Counted from the stretch's first letter, positions 25,367 to 37,497 are shown. The stretch is DNA of 64,000 nucleotides from Lotus japonicus (GCF_012489685.1 NC_080046.1:66789984-66853983); one strand, 5' to 3'. The notes: a model not told the origin generated them from the sequence alone. Numbers and translations: made by a program.

Positions 25367-25581
25367 CAGGAGAAGAAGAAAAAATTTCTCATAATTGATG
25401 TCTAATACTCAATTAACAGTCTAACTTCTAGTGATATATAGTGATATAGCACAATGGATAAAACGCCATCATCTTTTTCAAATCGAACAAACATGCTGCT
25501 GTTTTTATTTTAAACTTTGAAATACAAACTCGCTAAAAAAACAGAATCTTGAAACAACAATGTGAGTATTGAATTGCAATC

Positions 25582-27110
25582 GGGTAAATGGTCACATTGG
25601 TCCCTGGATGTTCGCACTGACTTCAGAATCGTCCCTGGATGAATTTTATTAGGCTTGCGGTCCCCAGATGTGGAAAAAAATAGTCATATTAGTCCCTAAC
25701 GTTAAAATCCCCTAACGTCCGTTAACCCAATTAATAAAAGTTAACATTATCTTTCTAATTTTCTTTCACTTTGGTCCCTTTCTTCTTTCTTCCACCCTCT
25801 TCACCCTCTTCTTCCATCATTTTCACCAAAATCCACCCCCCATCATGCTTCAGAAACCCAGAAAGTTGGGTTTGTGGGTTTACGTTTTGGGTTTCCGACC
25901 CTAACAACATTGCCGCCGCATTCTCTTGTTCCCACCGGCCACAATCCAGATTTTGTTCTCTCTCTACCCGTGAAGCAAATTCAATGTTACTCTAAAGAAA
26001 AGCAAAAACAAATTCAGATCTGGTTTGCTAGTAAATCCACAGCTTCCTTCAACACAGCCTCCAACACTTCAGGCTTCTCCGCCTCCGCCATGGTCAACCA
26101 GTTCCTCCACCTCTACCTCCCTCAACTGATTCCTCTCACGCTGCAAAACATATATATGGACGAGGTCACCTCCCTGATCTTCAAACCTGCAACCCAGATC
26201 CTACTCTCAACCGGAGAACTCGCCGGCGACACCGTCACCAGAACCAAAATCAAAACCCGGGCACAAAGCAGAGAGAGAGACATAGAGAGAGCGAGAGACA
26301 CACAGATGTGGACGAGGTCCTGCTCGGTGGCTGTGGTTGAGCCTGGGAAGTCGAGGAGAGAGTTGATGCAGAGAATATGTTTTGAAGAGAAAATGGGTTT
26401 TGTGGGTGGAGAAGAGAAGAAGCAGATCTGGGTTTTGTGAAGTGAAGAAGCTCAAGGCAGTTTTTGATTTTAATTATTGATTGAGCTCCACATGTTAGGG
26501 TGAATTGTAACAGTGAAACAACCCATACATCGTCTAATATTTTAATGTTACTCACAAACCCAACTTGGGAGAGAAGGAGGGTAAATTTGGTGTTAAATCT
26601 GAGTTGGGTTTGTGTTAAATCTTGGAGAGAAGGTTTGGGCATGGTTGGTTGAAGAAGGAGAAGAAGAGTGTTGATGATGATGATATGAAAAAAAAGAAAA
26701 AAAAAAGGGGAATGAGTTGATGAAGAAGGGGAGGAGTTTTTGGTGAAGATGATGGAAGAAGGGGATGAAGATGAATAAAGTGAAGATGAACAAGATGAAG
26801 ATGAAGGAAGTGAAGATTGTGGGTTTACATTCTGGGTTTCTGAAGCATGATGGGGGTGGGTTTTGGTGAAAATGATGGAAGAAGGGGGTGAAGAGGGTGG
26901 AAGAAAGAAGAAAGGGACCAAAGTGAAAAAAAATTAGAAATATAATGTTGACTTTTATTAATTGGGTTAACGGACGTTAGGGGATTTTAACGTCAGGGAC
27001 TAATATGACTATTTTTTGCCACATCTGGGGACCGCGAGCCTAATAAAATTCATTCAGGGACGATTCTGAAGTCGGTGCGAACATCCAGGGACTAATGTGA
27101 CCATTTACCC
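25582..27110. mobile_element. Mutator-like element (MULE) with ~280-bp TIRs, possible Pack-MULE
   Basis: The left arm (25582 to about 25860) and the right arm (about 26830-27110) are inverted copies beginning GGGTAAATGGTCACATT. A perfect 10-bp duplication AATTGCAATC flanks the element (25572-25581 and 27111-27120). No mudrA transposase is present. Between the arms, 26040-26250 is distinctly richer in GC and codon-like on the plus strand (for example SASAMVNQFLHLYLPQLIPL), which suggests a captured gene piece of unknown source. The remainder is purine/pyrimidine-skewed low-complexity sequence. It lies directly after gene A. Confidence 0.9.
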
Positions 27111-27120
27111 AATTGCAATC

Positions 27121-27762
27121 CGAAAATGGATGTAGTAACGTTTTGGTGTAAGGTTATTGGGTGGGGCGGTATTTTTAACTGAAGTTAGATAATGACAATT
27201 TAAGATTTTCATAAAAAAAATATGTATAGTAGTTGACAAAAAAAGAAATTTATTTTCTAGAAGCTTTATCTTTTTTTGCCAAAGCATCTTATTGATTGAT
27301 TCTTGGGCCAAACCCAGAAACTGAAGACTGGTAGGCCTGAGCCCATTCTAACAATCCCGCAGGGTATCCAATAAAAACAAGTCATTGTCTGCATGATGAA
27401 ATTCTATTATTAACATTTCACAGCAAGCTTAAATTCTCTGAAATTAAAGGTAGCCCAAACTCCTTGCCGAGTAGCCCCAATTGGCCCTACAACCTTAACA
27501 ATGAACCAAATATCCTCTTCTTTCATTTTTAATTTTTTTAGTGAATCAAATATGTTTTTGGTGTCTCACTTATTGTGATTAATCAAAATTGGTTTATAAA
27601 AAAATTCATATCTTTTTTTTCTGAAAAATTATTTGGAATAATGATCTATGACACCATCGCATGTGGCCGCCAGTGCATGTTGTAATTTTAGTCAGATGTA
27701 GGTTATTCACATTGGTTTAGTTATTAAAATTTTGATTTATATTTCTCTTTCCCCTCCTCTTT
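27121..27762. other. Spacer between the MULE and the inverted-repeat unit
   Basis: AT-rich sequence with no supported gene or boundary. Confidence 0.4.
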
Positions 27763-28046
27763 CGAGTACATATACGGAGAAATCCTCTAATTTCATGCGT
27801 AATTTTAACTTTTTTTAAATTACAAATTTAATTCATAAACGCAAATGTTGAATTAAAAATCATGATTCATGATTAAGTGTACGTAACCAAAAGTCATGAT
27901 TGGCATATTAGATGGTATGATTTTCTTATCACAAGATTTAGCTTAATTCATAACGTATAGTAAGGGAAAGAGAGGGGAGGTGGGGAAGGATGTGGGGTTG
28001 TGATACCCCGATGGGCGGTGATTGTGGAGGTTGGCGGTGTCCGGAA
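27763..28046 (+). repeat. Left arm of a ~284-bp inverted repeat around the F-box gene
   Basis: Begins CGAGTACATATACGGAGAAA and ends near GGCGGTGTCCGGAAA. It matches the reverse complement of 30622-30906 with about four substitutions seen by eye (about 98.6% identity). The arm ends about 520 bases before the F-box start codon. Outer flanks share no target duplication. Confidence 0.92.
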
Positions 28047-28568
28047 AAATCAAGTTTTTCTAGCCATTTCTTTGTTAAAAAACCATGGCATACGACCTTT
28101 CATATTTGCTTTAATAAAGTTAATAACTCAATGAGATATCAAATCAAATAATTTCGTATATTTAAAAGTCTCAATAAGAATTTGTAGAGAAAAATATTAT
28201 CTGATTTTTTTATAAAATTTAATCATAGGAGCTTTAAAAATAAGAGAATCGCACCTCATAACACAGTCCCTCTTTATAATATTTGCTTTTGATATATAGT
28301 ACTTAATAGATTAGATTGCTCCAACCGAAAAAAAAAATAGATTAGATTGCAATATGTTATATTAGAATGATATCAAGTACATTATCAAAAAAAGAATGAT
28401 ATCAAGTAGGATCATAATTGGAATATCTGGTTTTAAAATTTAAAAAATCATAGCTCATTATAACTTTTAAAAAAAATTCATAATTGGATAATATATAGAA
28501 TTTGATTCCCCCATTATTGCCATTATCAACTCACAAATTTGCCATTGTTGTTTCTTGCAGGTCGCAAA

Positions 28569-29747
28569 ATGCAACCCGGTCATAATCAACTCGATGTTGA
28601 GTTACCGTCGATTCCTGACGAACTTATCACGGAGATCCTCTTATATCTCCCAGTGAAGTCCTTGATGCGATTCAAAATTGTATGCAAATCATTGAACTTT
28701 CTCATCTCTAACACTCACTTCGTGAAGCGGCATCTTTGTCAATGCTCTACTCTAAATGACAACCCACACGTTCTCTACATATCAAGCCGCCACGTGATGC
28801 CGGGTTCAGATAACGACTTCGCATCTTTTCCGGTCAAATCCTTGCTCGAAACCCCTCCTTTAACCATCACAAAAGAATTACAGTTCTTCAACTCCAATTT
28901 GGAAGACATACACATGGTAATAGGATCCTGCAATGGGTTAATATGTTTGTTTGGATATAGAACTCTTGATCCTTTCTTTTGTGACGACTACGGATGTGTT
29001 AGTTTTTGTAATCCCGCCACAAGGTCAACGTCAAAAAAGTGGCTCAAGATGCCATTTACACGTAAACATGCTGAATCAATTTGTTGTGGATTTGGCTATG
29101 ATCATGTGAGCGACGCTTATAAGATAGCAATGTTAGTCCTACAAACAAACCAGATTTTTGTTTTAAGTATGGGTGACAAAAATTGGAGAGAAGTTGAATC
29201 TTATTCTTTCTCACAACTTAATATTCTACTGGGATATGGAGTTTACTTGAAGGAGACTCTTAATTGGGTAGTCTTTCGCGAAATTGATATGAGGGAAACA
29301 GAAGGCATAATTATGGTCGGGGAAAGAGAACACATAATTATTTCATTTGATTTGAATAAAGAGAAGTGTGTGAATTTGTCGTTACCAACCGATATACCTT
29401 ATCACGAGTTACGTCAGCCAGAACTTGGAGTTTTGGGTGAGTGTCTATGTGTTTCGCACACTGACAATAGAGAACATTTTATGATTTGGCAGATGAAGAA
29501 ATTTAGAGTTGATGGGTCTTGGGTTAAATTGCTTGACATTAGTTACAGGAAAGATATTCAACCTTACGACTTGCCTTTCCCCTTTTGGTTTCCAACGTAC
29601 ATGTTTGACAATGGTGATGTCCTAATGCATGCAGAAGAGCTCGTCTATCGCCCAAAAAATAACAGATTTGATGTTCTTGAACTTCCAAACAACTTACGTT
29701 ATTGTACGGCCATCATTTACTCTCAGAGCTTAATTACACCTTTTTGA
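28569..29747 (+). CDS. F-box protein with F-box-associated (FBA_1/CPR1-type) domain, intronless
   Basis: Predicted substrate receptor of an SCF ubiquitin ligase: the F-box binds the Skp1/ASK adaptor and the C-terminal domain picks the target. 392 residues. The F-box lies at about residues 13-55 (LPSIPDELITEILLYLPVKS, then MRFKIVCKSLNFLISNTHFV). The FBA-type region follows, with family signposts GSCNGLICL, NPATRS, CGFGYDHVSDAYKIAML and LGECLCVSH, ending near residue 392. I chose the ATG at 28569; an upstream open stretch in the same frame has no ATG. No intron, frameshift or premature stop is visible, so the gene looks intact. It is enclosed by near-identical inverted repeats, and a TATATA stretch at 28490 could serve as promoter. 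Target unknown; this family is large and fast evolving in legumes. Confidence 0.92.
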   Translation: MQPGHNQLDVELPSIPDELITEILLYLPVKSLMRFKIVCKSLNFLISNTHFVKRHLCQCSTLNDNPHVLYISSRHVMPGSDNDFASFPVKSLLETPPLTITKELQFFNSNLEDIHMVIGSCNGLICLFGYRTLDPFFCDDYGCVSFCNPATRSTSKKWLKMPFTRKHAESICCGFGYDHVSDAYKIAMLVLQTNQIFVLSMGDKNWREVESYSFSQLNILLGYGVYLKETLNWVVFREIDMRETEGIIMVGEREHIIISFDLNKEKCVNLSLPTDIPYHELRQPELGVLGECLCVSHTDNREHFMIWQMKKFRVDGSWVKLLDISYRKDIQPYDLPFPFWFPTYMFDNGDVLMHAEELVYRPKNNRFDVLELPNNLRYCTAIIYSQSLITPF

Positions 29748-29749
29748 AA

Positions 29750-29773
29750 TTATATATATATATATATATATAT
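29750..29773. repeat. (TA)n microsatellite
   Basis: About a dozen TA repeats directly after the F-box stop codon. Confidence 0.9.
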
Positions 29774-30041
29774 GAAATTTGTAAAAGTATTTTATTTTTT
29801 GGTTTATTTTTATCATTAGACTTTCCTGTTAATTTTATTCAATTCAATAATGATAATGAAATTTGTTCTTTTATCCTATATGTGGCTTTTTAAGTGCAAG
29901 TAGTAGACATTTCCTTGCGTTCAAAATTAGAACTCATATTGCACTTTATCGAACTCTCGATCATACAATAACTGAGGTGGTATCGAGGAAATAGTCGATA
30001 ATACATCGAGCGAGCTAGCAATTCATATTCAGCAGAAAGAC

Positions 30042-30233
30042 ATGGGAAATTGGGTTGTTAGTCTTGTAGTTTTCGTTGCTTTGTTTTATTTTCCGATGTA
30101 CCTGTTTACAGTGATATTTAGCAAACAAACATTCTCTAAATTCGATTGGAAAAAGTTTAAGAAGTTAAGAATTTTGCAAATTAAGGGCCCTTTTGGGAAA
30201 ACGTCTTGCCAAAGTGTTGCGTGTGAAAGCTAG
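30042..30233 (+). CDS. Hypothetical 63-residue ORF with hydrophobic N-terminus
   Basis: ATG start, MGNWVVSLVVFVALFYFPMY, then a basic segment (KFDWKKFKKLRILQIKG) and an end with two Cys. The hydrophobic start could be a signal anchor. No family is recognised, no promoter is evident, and an ORF of this length can arise by chance. Confidence 0.22.
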   Translation: MGNWVVSLVVFVALFYFPMYLFTVIFSKQTFSKFDWKKFKKLRILQIKGPFGKTSCQSVACES

Positions 30234-30424
30234 ACAACTCGACAACCGTGTGTCAAGAGTGAAATCGATAAGTTAATGGACTTGCAAGTTTAAAAGGTAC
30301 TGAATTTCAAATTGCATTAAACAAACCAAAGGGTACATCAAATAAGTCGAAAAACAACTAATTACATTAGACAGAAAGAAATCGACAGAAAAGCAAAAGT
30401 GAAGAAATGACAAGCTTAAAACAC

Positions 30425-30511
30425 TTAAAGGCATGAAACATAAATGGCTGGCTCAGCAACATACTCCTTCATGATCACGTTAGGCTCGTTGAGTCTCTTT
30501 GATGCGGACAT
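30425..30511 (-). CDS. Putative 28-residue peptide ORF behind a TATA box, minus strand
   Basis: On the minus strand a good TATAAATA (30576-30583) is followed about 65 bases later by an ATG and a 28-codon ORF: it starts MSASKRLNEPNVIMKEY and ends YVSCL-stop. The leader has no upstream ATG after the TATA box. About 130 bases on, the minus strand reads like a plant 3' end (TGTAATTAG, then AATGCAATT). The right arm of the inverted repeat lies immediately upstream of the TATA box, in the same orientation as the left arm has to the F-box gene. I do not recognise the peptide. It could be a small-peptide gene, a non-coding transcript, or the first exon left from a truncated gene. Confidence 0.35.
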   Translation of the reverse strand: MSASKRLNEPNVIMKEYVAEPAIYVSCL

Positions 30512-30575
30512 GTGAGCTTTTTAGTGAGTTTTTTGAGAGTTGAGTTGAGAACCCTTTTTCTGAATCAGATTCTCC

Positions 30576-30583
30576 TATTTATA
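30576..30583 (-). promoter_or_regulatory. TATA box, minus strand
   Basis: TATAAATA on the minus strand inside CTCTATAAATAGGAG, between the right inverted-repeat arm and the 28-codon ORF. Distance and context fit a core promoter. Confidence 0.45.
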
Positions 30584-30621
30584 GAGCTCTATGTCCCTTG
30601 TACTCTTGGTGGTTTTCCCTC

Positions 30622-30906
30622 TTTCCAGACACCGCCAACCTCCACAATCACCGCCCATCGGGGTGTCACAACCCCACATCCTTCCCCACCTCCCCTCTCT
30701 TTCCCTTACTATACGTCATGAATTAAGCTAAATCTTGTGATAAGAAAATCATACCATCTAATATGCCAATCATGACTTTTGGTTACGTACACTTAATCAT
30801 GAATCATGATTTTTAATTCAACATTTGCGTTTATGAATTAAATTTGTAATTTAAAAAAAGTTAAAATTACGCATGAAATTAGAGGATTTCTCCGTATACG
30901 TACTCG
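30622..30906 (-). repeat. Right arm of the ~284-bp inverted repeat
   Basis: Near-identical reverse complement of 27763-28046. The outer end is ...CGTATACGTACTCG and the inner end adjoins CTCTTTCC. With the left arm it encloses 2.6 kb containing the F-box gene and two tiny ORFs. Confidence 0.92.
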
Positions 30907-31653
30907 AATTAAACACTAGTTACTATTTGAGTTGTTTTTTGATAGGTAAATGTTAATTGTTAGTAAATTAATTTCTTCACCAGAATTTGAACTCTTACTC
31001 TTCACCTAACAAATTCTTTCGTTCCCTTCGCCCACTAGCTACTCTTCTAGTACACTTAATAGTTAATAGTGTGTGTGCCTTTATCTCCCACACACATTTT
31101 TTTTTTTTCAAAAAATGCATAAACTATGGGAACCTAATACTATAACTATTATGTGTTTTTTTTTTGGGGGACAATTATAACTATTATGCGTTCAAACTTC
31201 AAAGACAGTGTGTTTGGAGAAGAAAATAATTGGGATATGACGCCGCCGAAAGAAACAAAAAAGTCCAAAGCGTACAAGAAAAAAAGGCTGACCACAGCCC
31301 CACAGCGCAGCCTTAGAGAGCCCCCTTAGTTGAAATTTGAATGGCATCCTCTATACTTGATGGATACACTTTTGTTCATTGACCCAACTGATTATATGCC
31401 TATTTGGCTATCTGCCCAGTCATCAAATATTCAAATGCAATATTGGGTTAGGTTAGTAGCGATTTTTATAACTCATTTTAATTATGTTTTTTTGAAACAT
31501 TATAATTAGAATAAATATTTAGTTTATAATTTTTTTTAAATAAAGTAGAGCTATGTATTAAATAAGTTTATCTCATTAGCATATACAAATAAGTAGAGCT
31601 ATATTTTTTGTTGAACAAATGCAATTAAATTAAAAATGAACAAACAAAAGAAA
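30907..31653. other. Intergenic spacer
   Basis: AT-rich sequence with homopolymer runs. No gene supported. Confidence 0.4.
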
Positions 31654-31920
31654 TTACACTATTTCAACACAATGATGGTCATAAACTAGGAACGAATTCA
31701 ACTCGGCTGGAGGCAAGGAATAATTTTGTAAAGCCATCATGAAATGCAAACCCAAAGATGCTAGCTTATCAGCACACACGTTCTCTCTGAATATGATGGA
31801 ATGAGACATGCTACGAACTAGTAGAGGTATCAATAATGCCTGACAACACAGCTCTTGTATGCAAGACAAAATAAGGGACTCCAACAACATATTAATGTCT
31901 AAAGAATCACTCTCATGCAA
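31654..31920 (-). pseudogene. LINE RNase H-domain remnant
   Basis: The minus-strand frame reads SIIFRENVCADKLASLGL, followed by LPPAELNSFLVYDHHC. This is the C-terminal end of the RNase H-like (RVT_3) domain that terminates many plant L1 ORF2 proteins (family pattern: RE-N-CAD-LA-LG). About 88 codons are open; everything upstream of the domain is missing. An orphan fragment with no tail or target duplication seen. Confidence 0.72.
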
Positions 31921-33442
31921 AGAAGAGCAGAAGTTTTTAGATTTTGGAAATTTTCATGATCTTTTTTGCGGGATGAAGACAAACAAGATGAGGGAAAAGA
32001 AGAATATAAGACATTAATTAGAAGTTAGGAATAAAGAAAATTATAATTTTTGTAATTTTTTATTTTATGTTTAATTAATAATTTTATTTTATTTTATTAT
32101 ATAGTTATATAAGTGAAAATAAAATTTTAATTAAAAAATTATATTTAAAATGATAGGCCACTTGCATTAATTAAAGACATGCCACTGCCATGTTAGACCG
32201 ATGAAGTCACTTAGCAAAATCACTAGAGCTCAACCTGCGTCAAGGACTAAATGCTGATATTTCCTAAAATAGATGATGCTCTCTAAAGTCTAAACTTTAA
32301 TCCGACAATGGACAATAGTCAGGCCACCCCTACTATACCGGGAAGTTATTTAACTCTAGCTCATGTAATGAGAACTTAAATATCTGTCTTTCTAGAAGAA
32401 AAAAAATTACAGAATCGTGTGACGTACGTGCTGAACGCTAGCTGAGGCTAGCTGTTAGCTCAGGTTGAGTCATGGATTGAAGATAACAAACAACAAATCA
32501 GGTTTCCCGTGTTTATTTAAAAAAAGCTAGAGGGAATTAAATTATTGGATGAGAGACAACTAGAGTCAAATAAAACAAAATAAAACTAAGTTAGAGGAAG
32601 AAGTATATATTTCCACTTTGAACTCCAACGTGTGGTCGCATCCCACTGAACTATATATACATTGCAATTATGAAAAATGCGCTTTTTCTATGTGTTCATT
32701 TGACAAATGTTTCTCACTCTCGTGTAGATTAGTACAAATTTCATACTTTAATTTATTTGTTGAACATTTAGACTAACCATCCTCCGATGATTGTGATAGT
32801 CGATAATCACAAGACTAATCATCTTAAGATTCTGAGATGATTATAATCACATTAAATAATTAAGTATTCTTTCAACAATATTTTTATGTACATTGCTCGG
32901 GTTTGTGTGCTCATGTAATTTTCAACATTTAACATAAAATCTGGGTGCTGAAAACGTACTTGTGCATGAAACACACAATCTCGACACGACCAGCAGTACT
33001 TGCATTATCGCACTACGAAATATAAAAGACACCATTTCTTTCTATGCGCTTGCATTACGCTTTCTAATGGCTCTCATAAATATTTATATTTTGAACCCCA
33101 TCCATAAAATAGGTACAACTTACCAAGAAATTCTTTTTTTACTGGAAAGTTAGAAAAAAGAAGAAAATAACTGAAGCACTCAGCAAAGTAATGGCACCAA
33201 ACAGTACACTGTGTATGTAGTGTAATTTGAGGTAGACTGTAGTACCTACCAAATTTGAGGTTTTAGGCAAACTTTTTTAGTCCTGGTTAATTATTAATTC
33301 ATTAATCTATTAATCAAAGGCTGAATGTCTAGCTTGTAAGACGCGCATCATGTTGCAACAAATTGACTAGCTAACTTTCTATAACGTTGAATTTGGACAT
33401 CACTATACCCTGCAGCTGCATGCTATATTCATTCCATTCCTT
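31921..33442. other. Intergenic spacer upstream of gene B
   Basis: AT-rich. No supported gene. 33311-33335 contains a motif shared with the promoters of C and D (see findings). Confidence 0.45.
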
Positions 33443-33450
33443 TATATATA
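33443..33450 (+). promoter_or_regulatory. Putative TATA box of gene B
   Basis: TATATATA about 130 bases before the ATG, at nearly the same distance as the TATA box of C and D. Confidence 0.45.
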
Positions 33451-33575
33451 GTACTTGCCACATTCAGCAACTTAGCTTCCACATTCTTCTGCATGCAGCA
33501 GCGCAGCTAGCTATTTGTGACAGACATACATATATATACATATCTGCTAGCAGCTGAAAGAGTGTAAAACACAAA

Positions 33576-34411
33576 ATGGAAGATATAATGAAGAAAATGC
33601 AAGGGTTGAAGCCAGCCCTCATGATGTTGACTGTGCAGATTGCTTTCTCTACCATGAATGTCATCTATAAACTTGCCATCAACGATGGAATGACAGTAAG
33701 AATTATCACGGCTTACCGTCTCATTTTCGCCGCTGCTTGCACGGTACCACTTGCTCTTATTCTTGAAAGGAAAAACAGACCAAAACTCACTTGGAGGGTG
33801 CTCTTCATGTCATTTTTCTGTGGCCTATTTGGGTATATATATTTTTATGTGATCACTTATTGCTAAGTAATTGTGTTTAATATTTTGTAAGTTCAATTTT
33901 AACACTTTTTTCACATGATTGTGTAATAATATAACAGAGGAAGTTTGTTCCAAAACCTTTACTTCGAGTCACTGAGATTAATTTCAGCAACATTTGCTTC
34001 AGCCGTCTTCAATCTCATTCCTGGAGTCACTTTTATTCTGGCTGTCGCATGCGGGTACTTTGCTCCATCATCACTTTTTCATCATTTCAAAGGAGCTATT
34101 CAATGTTCAATTAATATCTTTTGGCTTTGTTTCTTTATGTAACTTGCTTTCAAATTACCATTTCAGGTTTGAAAAATTAAATTTTCACAAGGAAGCAGGC
34201 AAGGCTAAGGTTTTAGGAACATTAACAGGAATTGGGGGGGCAATGATGTTAACCTTTCTGAAAGGTGTGGAACTTGACATTTGGCCCTTCCACATTAACA
34301 TCCTGCATAAAAAGGATACAGTAATCCACTCAGATAGTAAATTGCTTGGTATTTTTTGTGGTCTTGCAAGTTGCTTCTGTTACTCATTATGGCTTATCAT
34401 TCAGGTAATTA

Positions 34412-34463
<52 letters not shown>

Positions 34464-35377
34464 CATAACACATTAACACCGTCATTTTAAACTTTGATTT
34501 TAGTTTAATTTGTGGTTATCTTTTCATTTATCACTATTACATGACACTACAGGCTAAGATGAGCAAAGAATATCCAAGCCATTACTCAAGTACAGCTCTA
34601 ATGTCATTAATGGGGGCAGCACAAGCAACTGTTTTTGCCCTTTGTGTTGAGAAGGATTGGAGTCAGTGGAGGTTGGGATGGAGTATTAGGCTTCTAGCTG
34701 CAGCATACTCGGTATGTGCTAATTACAAAAATAATTAGAGATTAGAATATTGGTTTAATTTAAAAAGTTTTTCATGTACCCTGTGCTCATGTTCATTGGT
34801 GTGTTATTGTTGCAGGGAATTGTGGCCTCTGGATTAATGGTTGTTGTAATTGCATGGTGTGTGATGAAGAAAGGTCCATTGTATGCATCTAGTTTCAATC
34901 CCGTGATGCTTGTGCTTGTGGCCATTCTTAGTTCCTTGATGTTGGATGAGAACCTCTACTTAGGAAGGTATATATATACACATAAAAAACATTAACGTAA
35001 TTGTAGTATGATAATTTAATCATGTGTCAACTTAGATATTCATGGTTTGATTTTTGAAACATTTTTTCAGTGCAATTGGAGCGGTGCTAATTATGATTGG
35101 ATTATACATGGTGCTGTGGGGCAAGAGCAAAGAAATGAAAAATGTGACTTCTCCAGATCTAGAAATTGAAAAAATTGAGGTTGTTGTGACGCCCACCACA
35201 ACAGATAATGATAATATTAACTGCAGCAACAACCGTTGTGAGAGCAATATTATTGTTAGCAAGGATGATGGTACCTCATCAAAAAGTGTGCAAGAAGGAC
35301 AAGACATAGAAAATAACATAAAAGAAACATCTTCAGGTGATGTAAAAAGTGCAAATAATAACAGTGAATGTGTATAG
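33576..35377 (+). CDS. WAT1-related/UMAMIT transporter, gene B
   Basis: Exons 33576-33832, 33938-34054, 34167-34404, 34553-34711, 34816-34967, 35071-35377 give 409 residues. Two EamA repeats as in gene A: MQGLKPALMMLTVQIAFSTM at the start, and LLGIFCGLASCFCYSLWLII opening the second repeat. Landmarks ERKNRPKLTWRVLF, GLFGGSLFQNLYFES, GIGGAMMLTFLKG and DWSQWRLGW are intact. The intron after LER present in gene A is absent here, while an intron after LIIQ is present and holds a ~50-bp (TA)n run (34413-34462). The acidic/Asn-rich cytosolic tail ends NNNSECV. No defects seen. Substrate unknown; relatives move amino acids. Confidence 0.94.
34413..34462. repeat. (TA)n microsatellite in intron 3 of gene B
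   Basis: About 25 TA repeats. The corresponding introns of C and D lack it. Confidence 0.95.
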
Positions 35378-37497
35378 CCGTAGAGGGTGATGATGGACAC
35401 TGGACCACATATCTTCTTCACCTTGGTTTAATTTGTTCATTATTTTTCTACAATTCTTTATGTAATAAACGAAAGAAAGCGAGATGAAGGAACATTAAAA
35501 AAATAGTATTATAAAAGTGTATATACTTTATAACTCACAAGATTTTGCATGTGTGCAAGGACAAATTGAGTTCTACATTCCATATAACTAACATGGACGT
35601 TGGGTATATACCAAGTCAACTAAGTCACTAAAGAGTCATTAAAATGGTTTTGTTTCCTTAATATATATGGTCAATTGCAACACAATTTAGTTACCCCTCA
35701 CAAAGACGTCAATTTTGTTAAGAATACTTAAAAACTTTTAATGTACATTGTCAACGACATGTATATCAATTAAATTACTCTTTTTAATAGGGTTCGCTAA
35801 CTTACTCCCACAAGATTTTGAAAAAGATTAAGTTAACACTTAACTTAACACATTTTTTTTGGACAAAAAAACTCTAATTATCTCTCCTTCAAGACAATTA
35901 AAGTAATGGTTACCGGTCTAATTTTGCTTACCCAAACTTATTTAATTTTAAAATTGAATTTTCTCTCTCCTCGTTTATCACCTTCTTCAACCTTTCTCCA
36001 ACTTCAAACTGAAGTTGTTTGGATGTCTGACTTGACTGACATTATTCATATACTCACCAATCATATTCTTTTTTGTTAAAAAAAGGTGTTGGTTACGTTC
36101 TAACTCACTCCTTCATAAAATCATTGATTTATATTTTTTCAAAAGATATTCCAAGCAACCCAACTAATATATATATTTATATCTTTTCTTTGATGTAAAT
36201 CCATTCTTTCCACAAGAAGATCTCGTCATCATTTTCCAATTCACTATGACAATCATAATAACCTTGAGAATTTCCGTATGAAACAGAGTAATTAATATCA
36301 TTTGGAACAACATTCATAAGGACAATTGTGCCACATAGTGAAACGAATCCTGTTATTCATCATGCATGACACCAACTTTCTTAGTTAATTACTTTCTTCC
36401 ACCCTTGGGTTTGACTGTAATGGAACCTTGCTTAATTGCTGCCATACTCTTCTCCAATAATATCCACCAGATTATTATCCAATATCCCACAAATACAAAT
36501 TAATACACGTATACTCCAGCAAGACATACTTTGATAACTCTATTTTAAGTATTTTTAGACTCAACGACTCTATATTCTAAGGAAAAAATTTAATGTTTTC
36601 CACATATAAAATGAAATTGTAAAATCCTCATCTGCAAGTTGTGAGTGATATTCTGTATTCCATGATGTCACCAAAATTATTCCTCGTGAATATGGGCATT
36701 ATGGATGAAGCAAGATCAGTAAGTTTTTTTTTTATATAAGTTAAAGAGGAGAGGAGATAATGAACCTCCATGTGTCATTAAGACATTAACTCATTAACTA
36801 AAATCTTCTTCCAGGTAAGCTGCAGGTAGCCTTCCGCATACAACAATCTAGAACGCTAGTGGCGGCTAAACTAGATCAATAATTGAAATCAGATTTGAGG
36901 CTAATGTTGATTACAACCGCTAATAAGTGTTTAAAAAAAATAAACAAGTTATAATTGACGTTGCTTTTAATTTCAAACAAGTTTGAACCGTTAAGGGATT
37001 GATGGGTTTCACATATAGAGGCCTGAAACCGCCGCTAAATATATAATTTTTTATTTTAATACTATTTTGTAATATCCATTTGTTTCCTCTGTTAATTTTA
37101 AAAGCTTAGGTGAGCACAATGATCGAAAACATGAGAATAATCCCATAAACTACTCTAAGCATTAACAATATATAACAAATACAATCAATGAGAGGAACAC
37201 AACTTCAAAACATAGCAAGATGAATTTCAAGTATATCCTATACTAAGCACTAACTCTATCTCTTCTTTTGTGAGTGAGGTAGCTGGGCACCACCTAGTTC
37301 AGAGGAGGAGAATTCAGAGTGTGGTCCTAAGACATTGCTCACCTCATTGCTAGGAAAAATACATTTTTCAAACTCATTAAAATATCCACATTTTGAAATT
37401 AAAGTTTAGGTTAAATAACTCATCATCCAATCACATTGAAGATAAGTGAGGTAAATTTTTTATATTTTATGTATTTATTAGTTTATCAAACATTAAA
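35378..37497. other. Intergenic spacer between gene B and the C duplication block
   Basis: Gene B 3' UTR followed by AT-rich sequence. Patches such as GTGGCGGCTAAAC (near 36860) and AACCGCCGCTAAAT (near 37027) look like old repeat ends but do not form a complete element. No gene supported. Confidence 0.45.
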
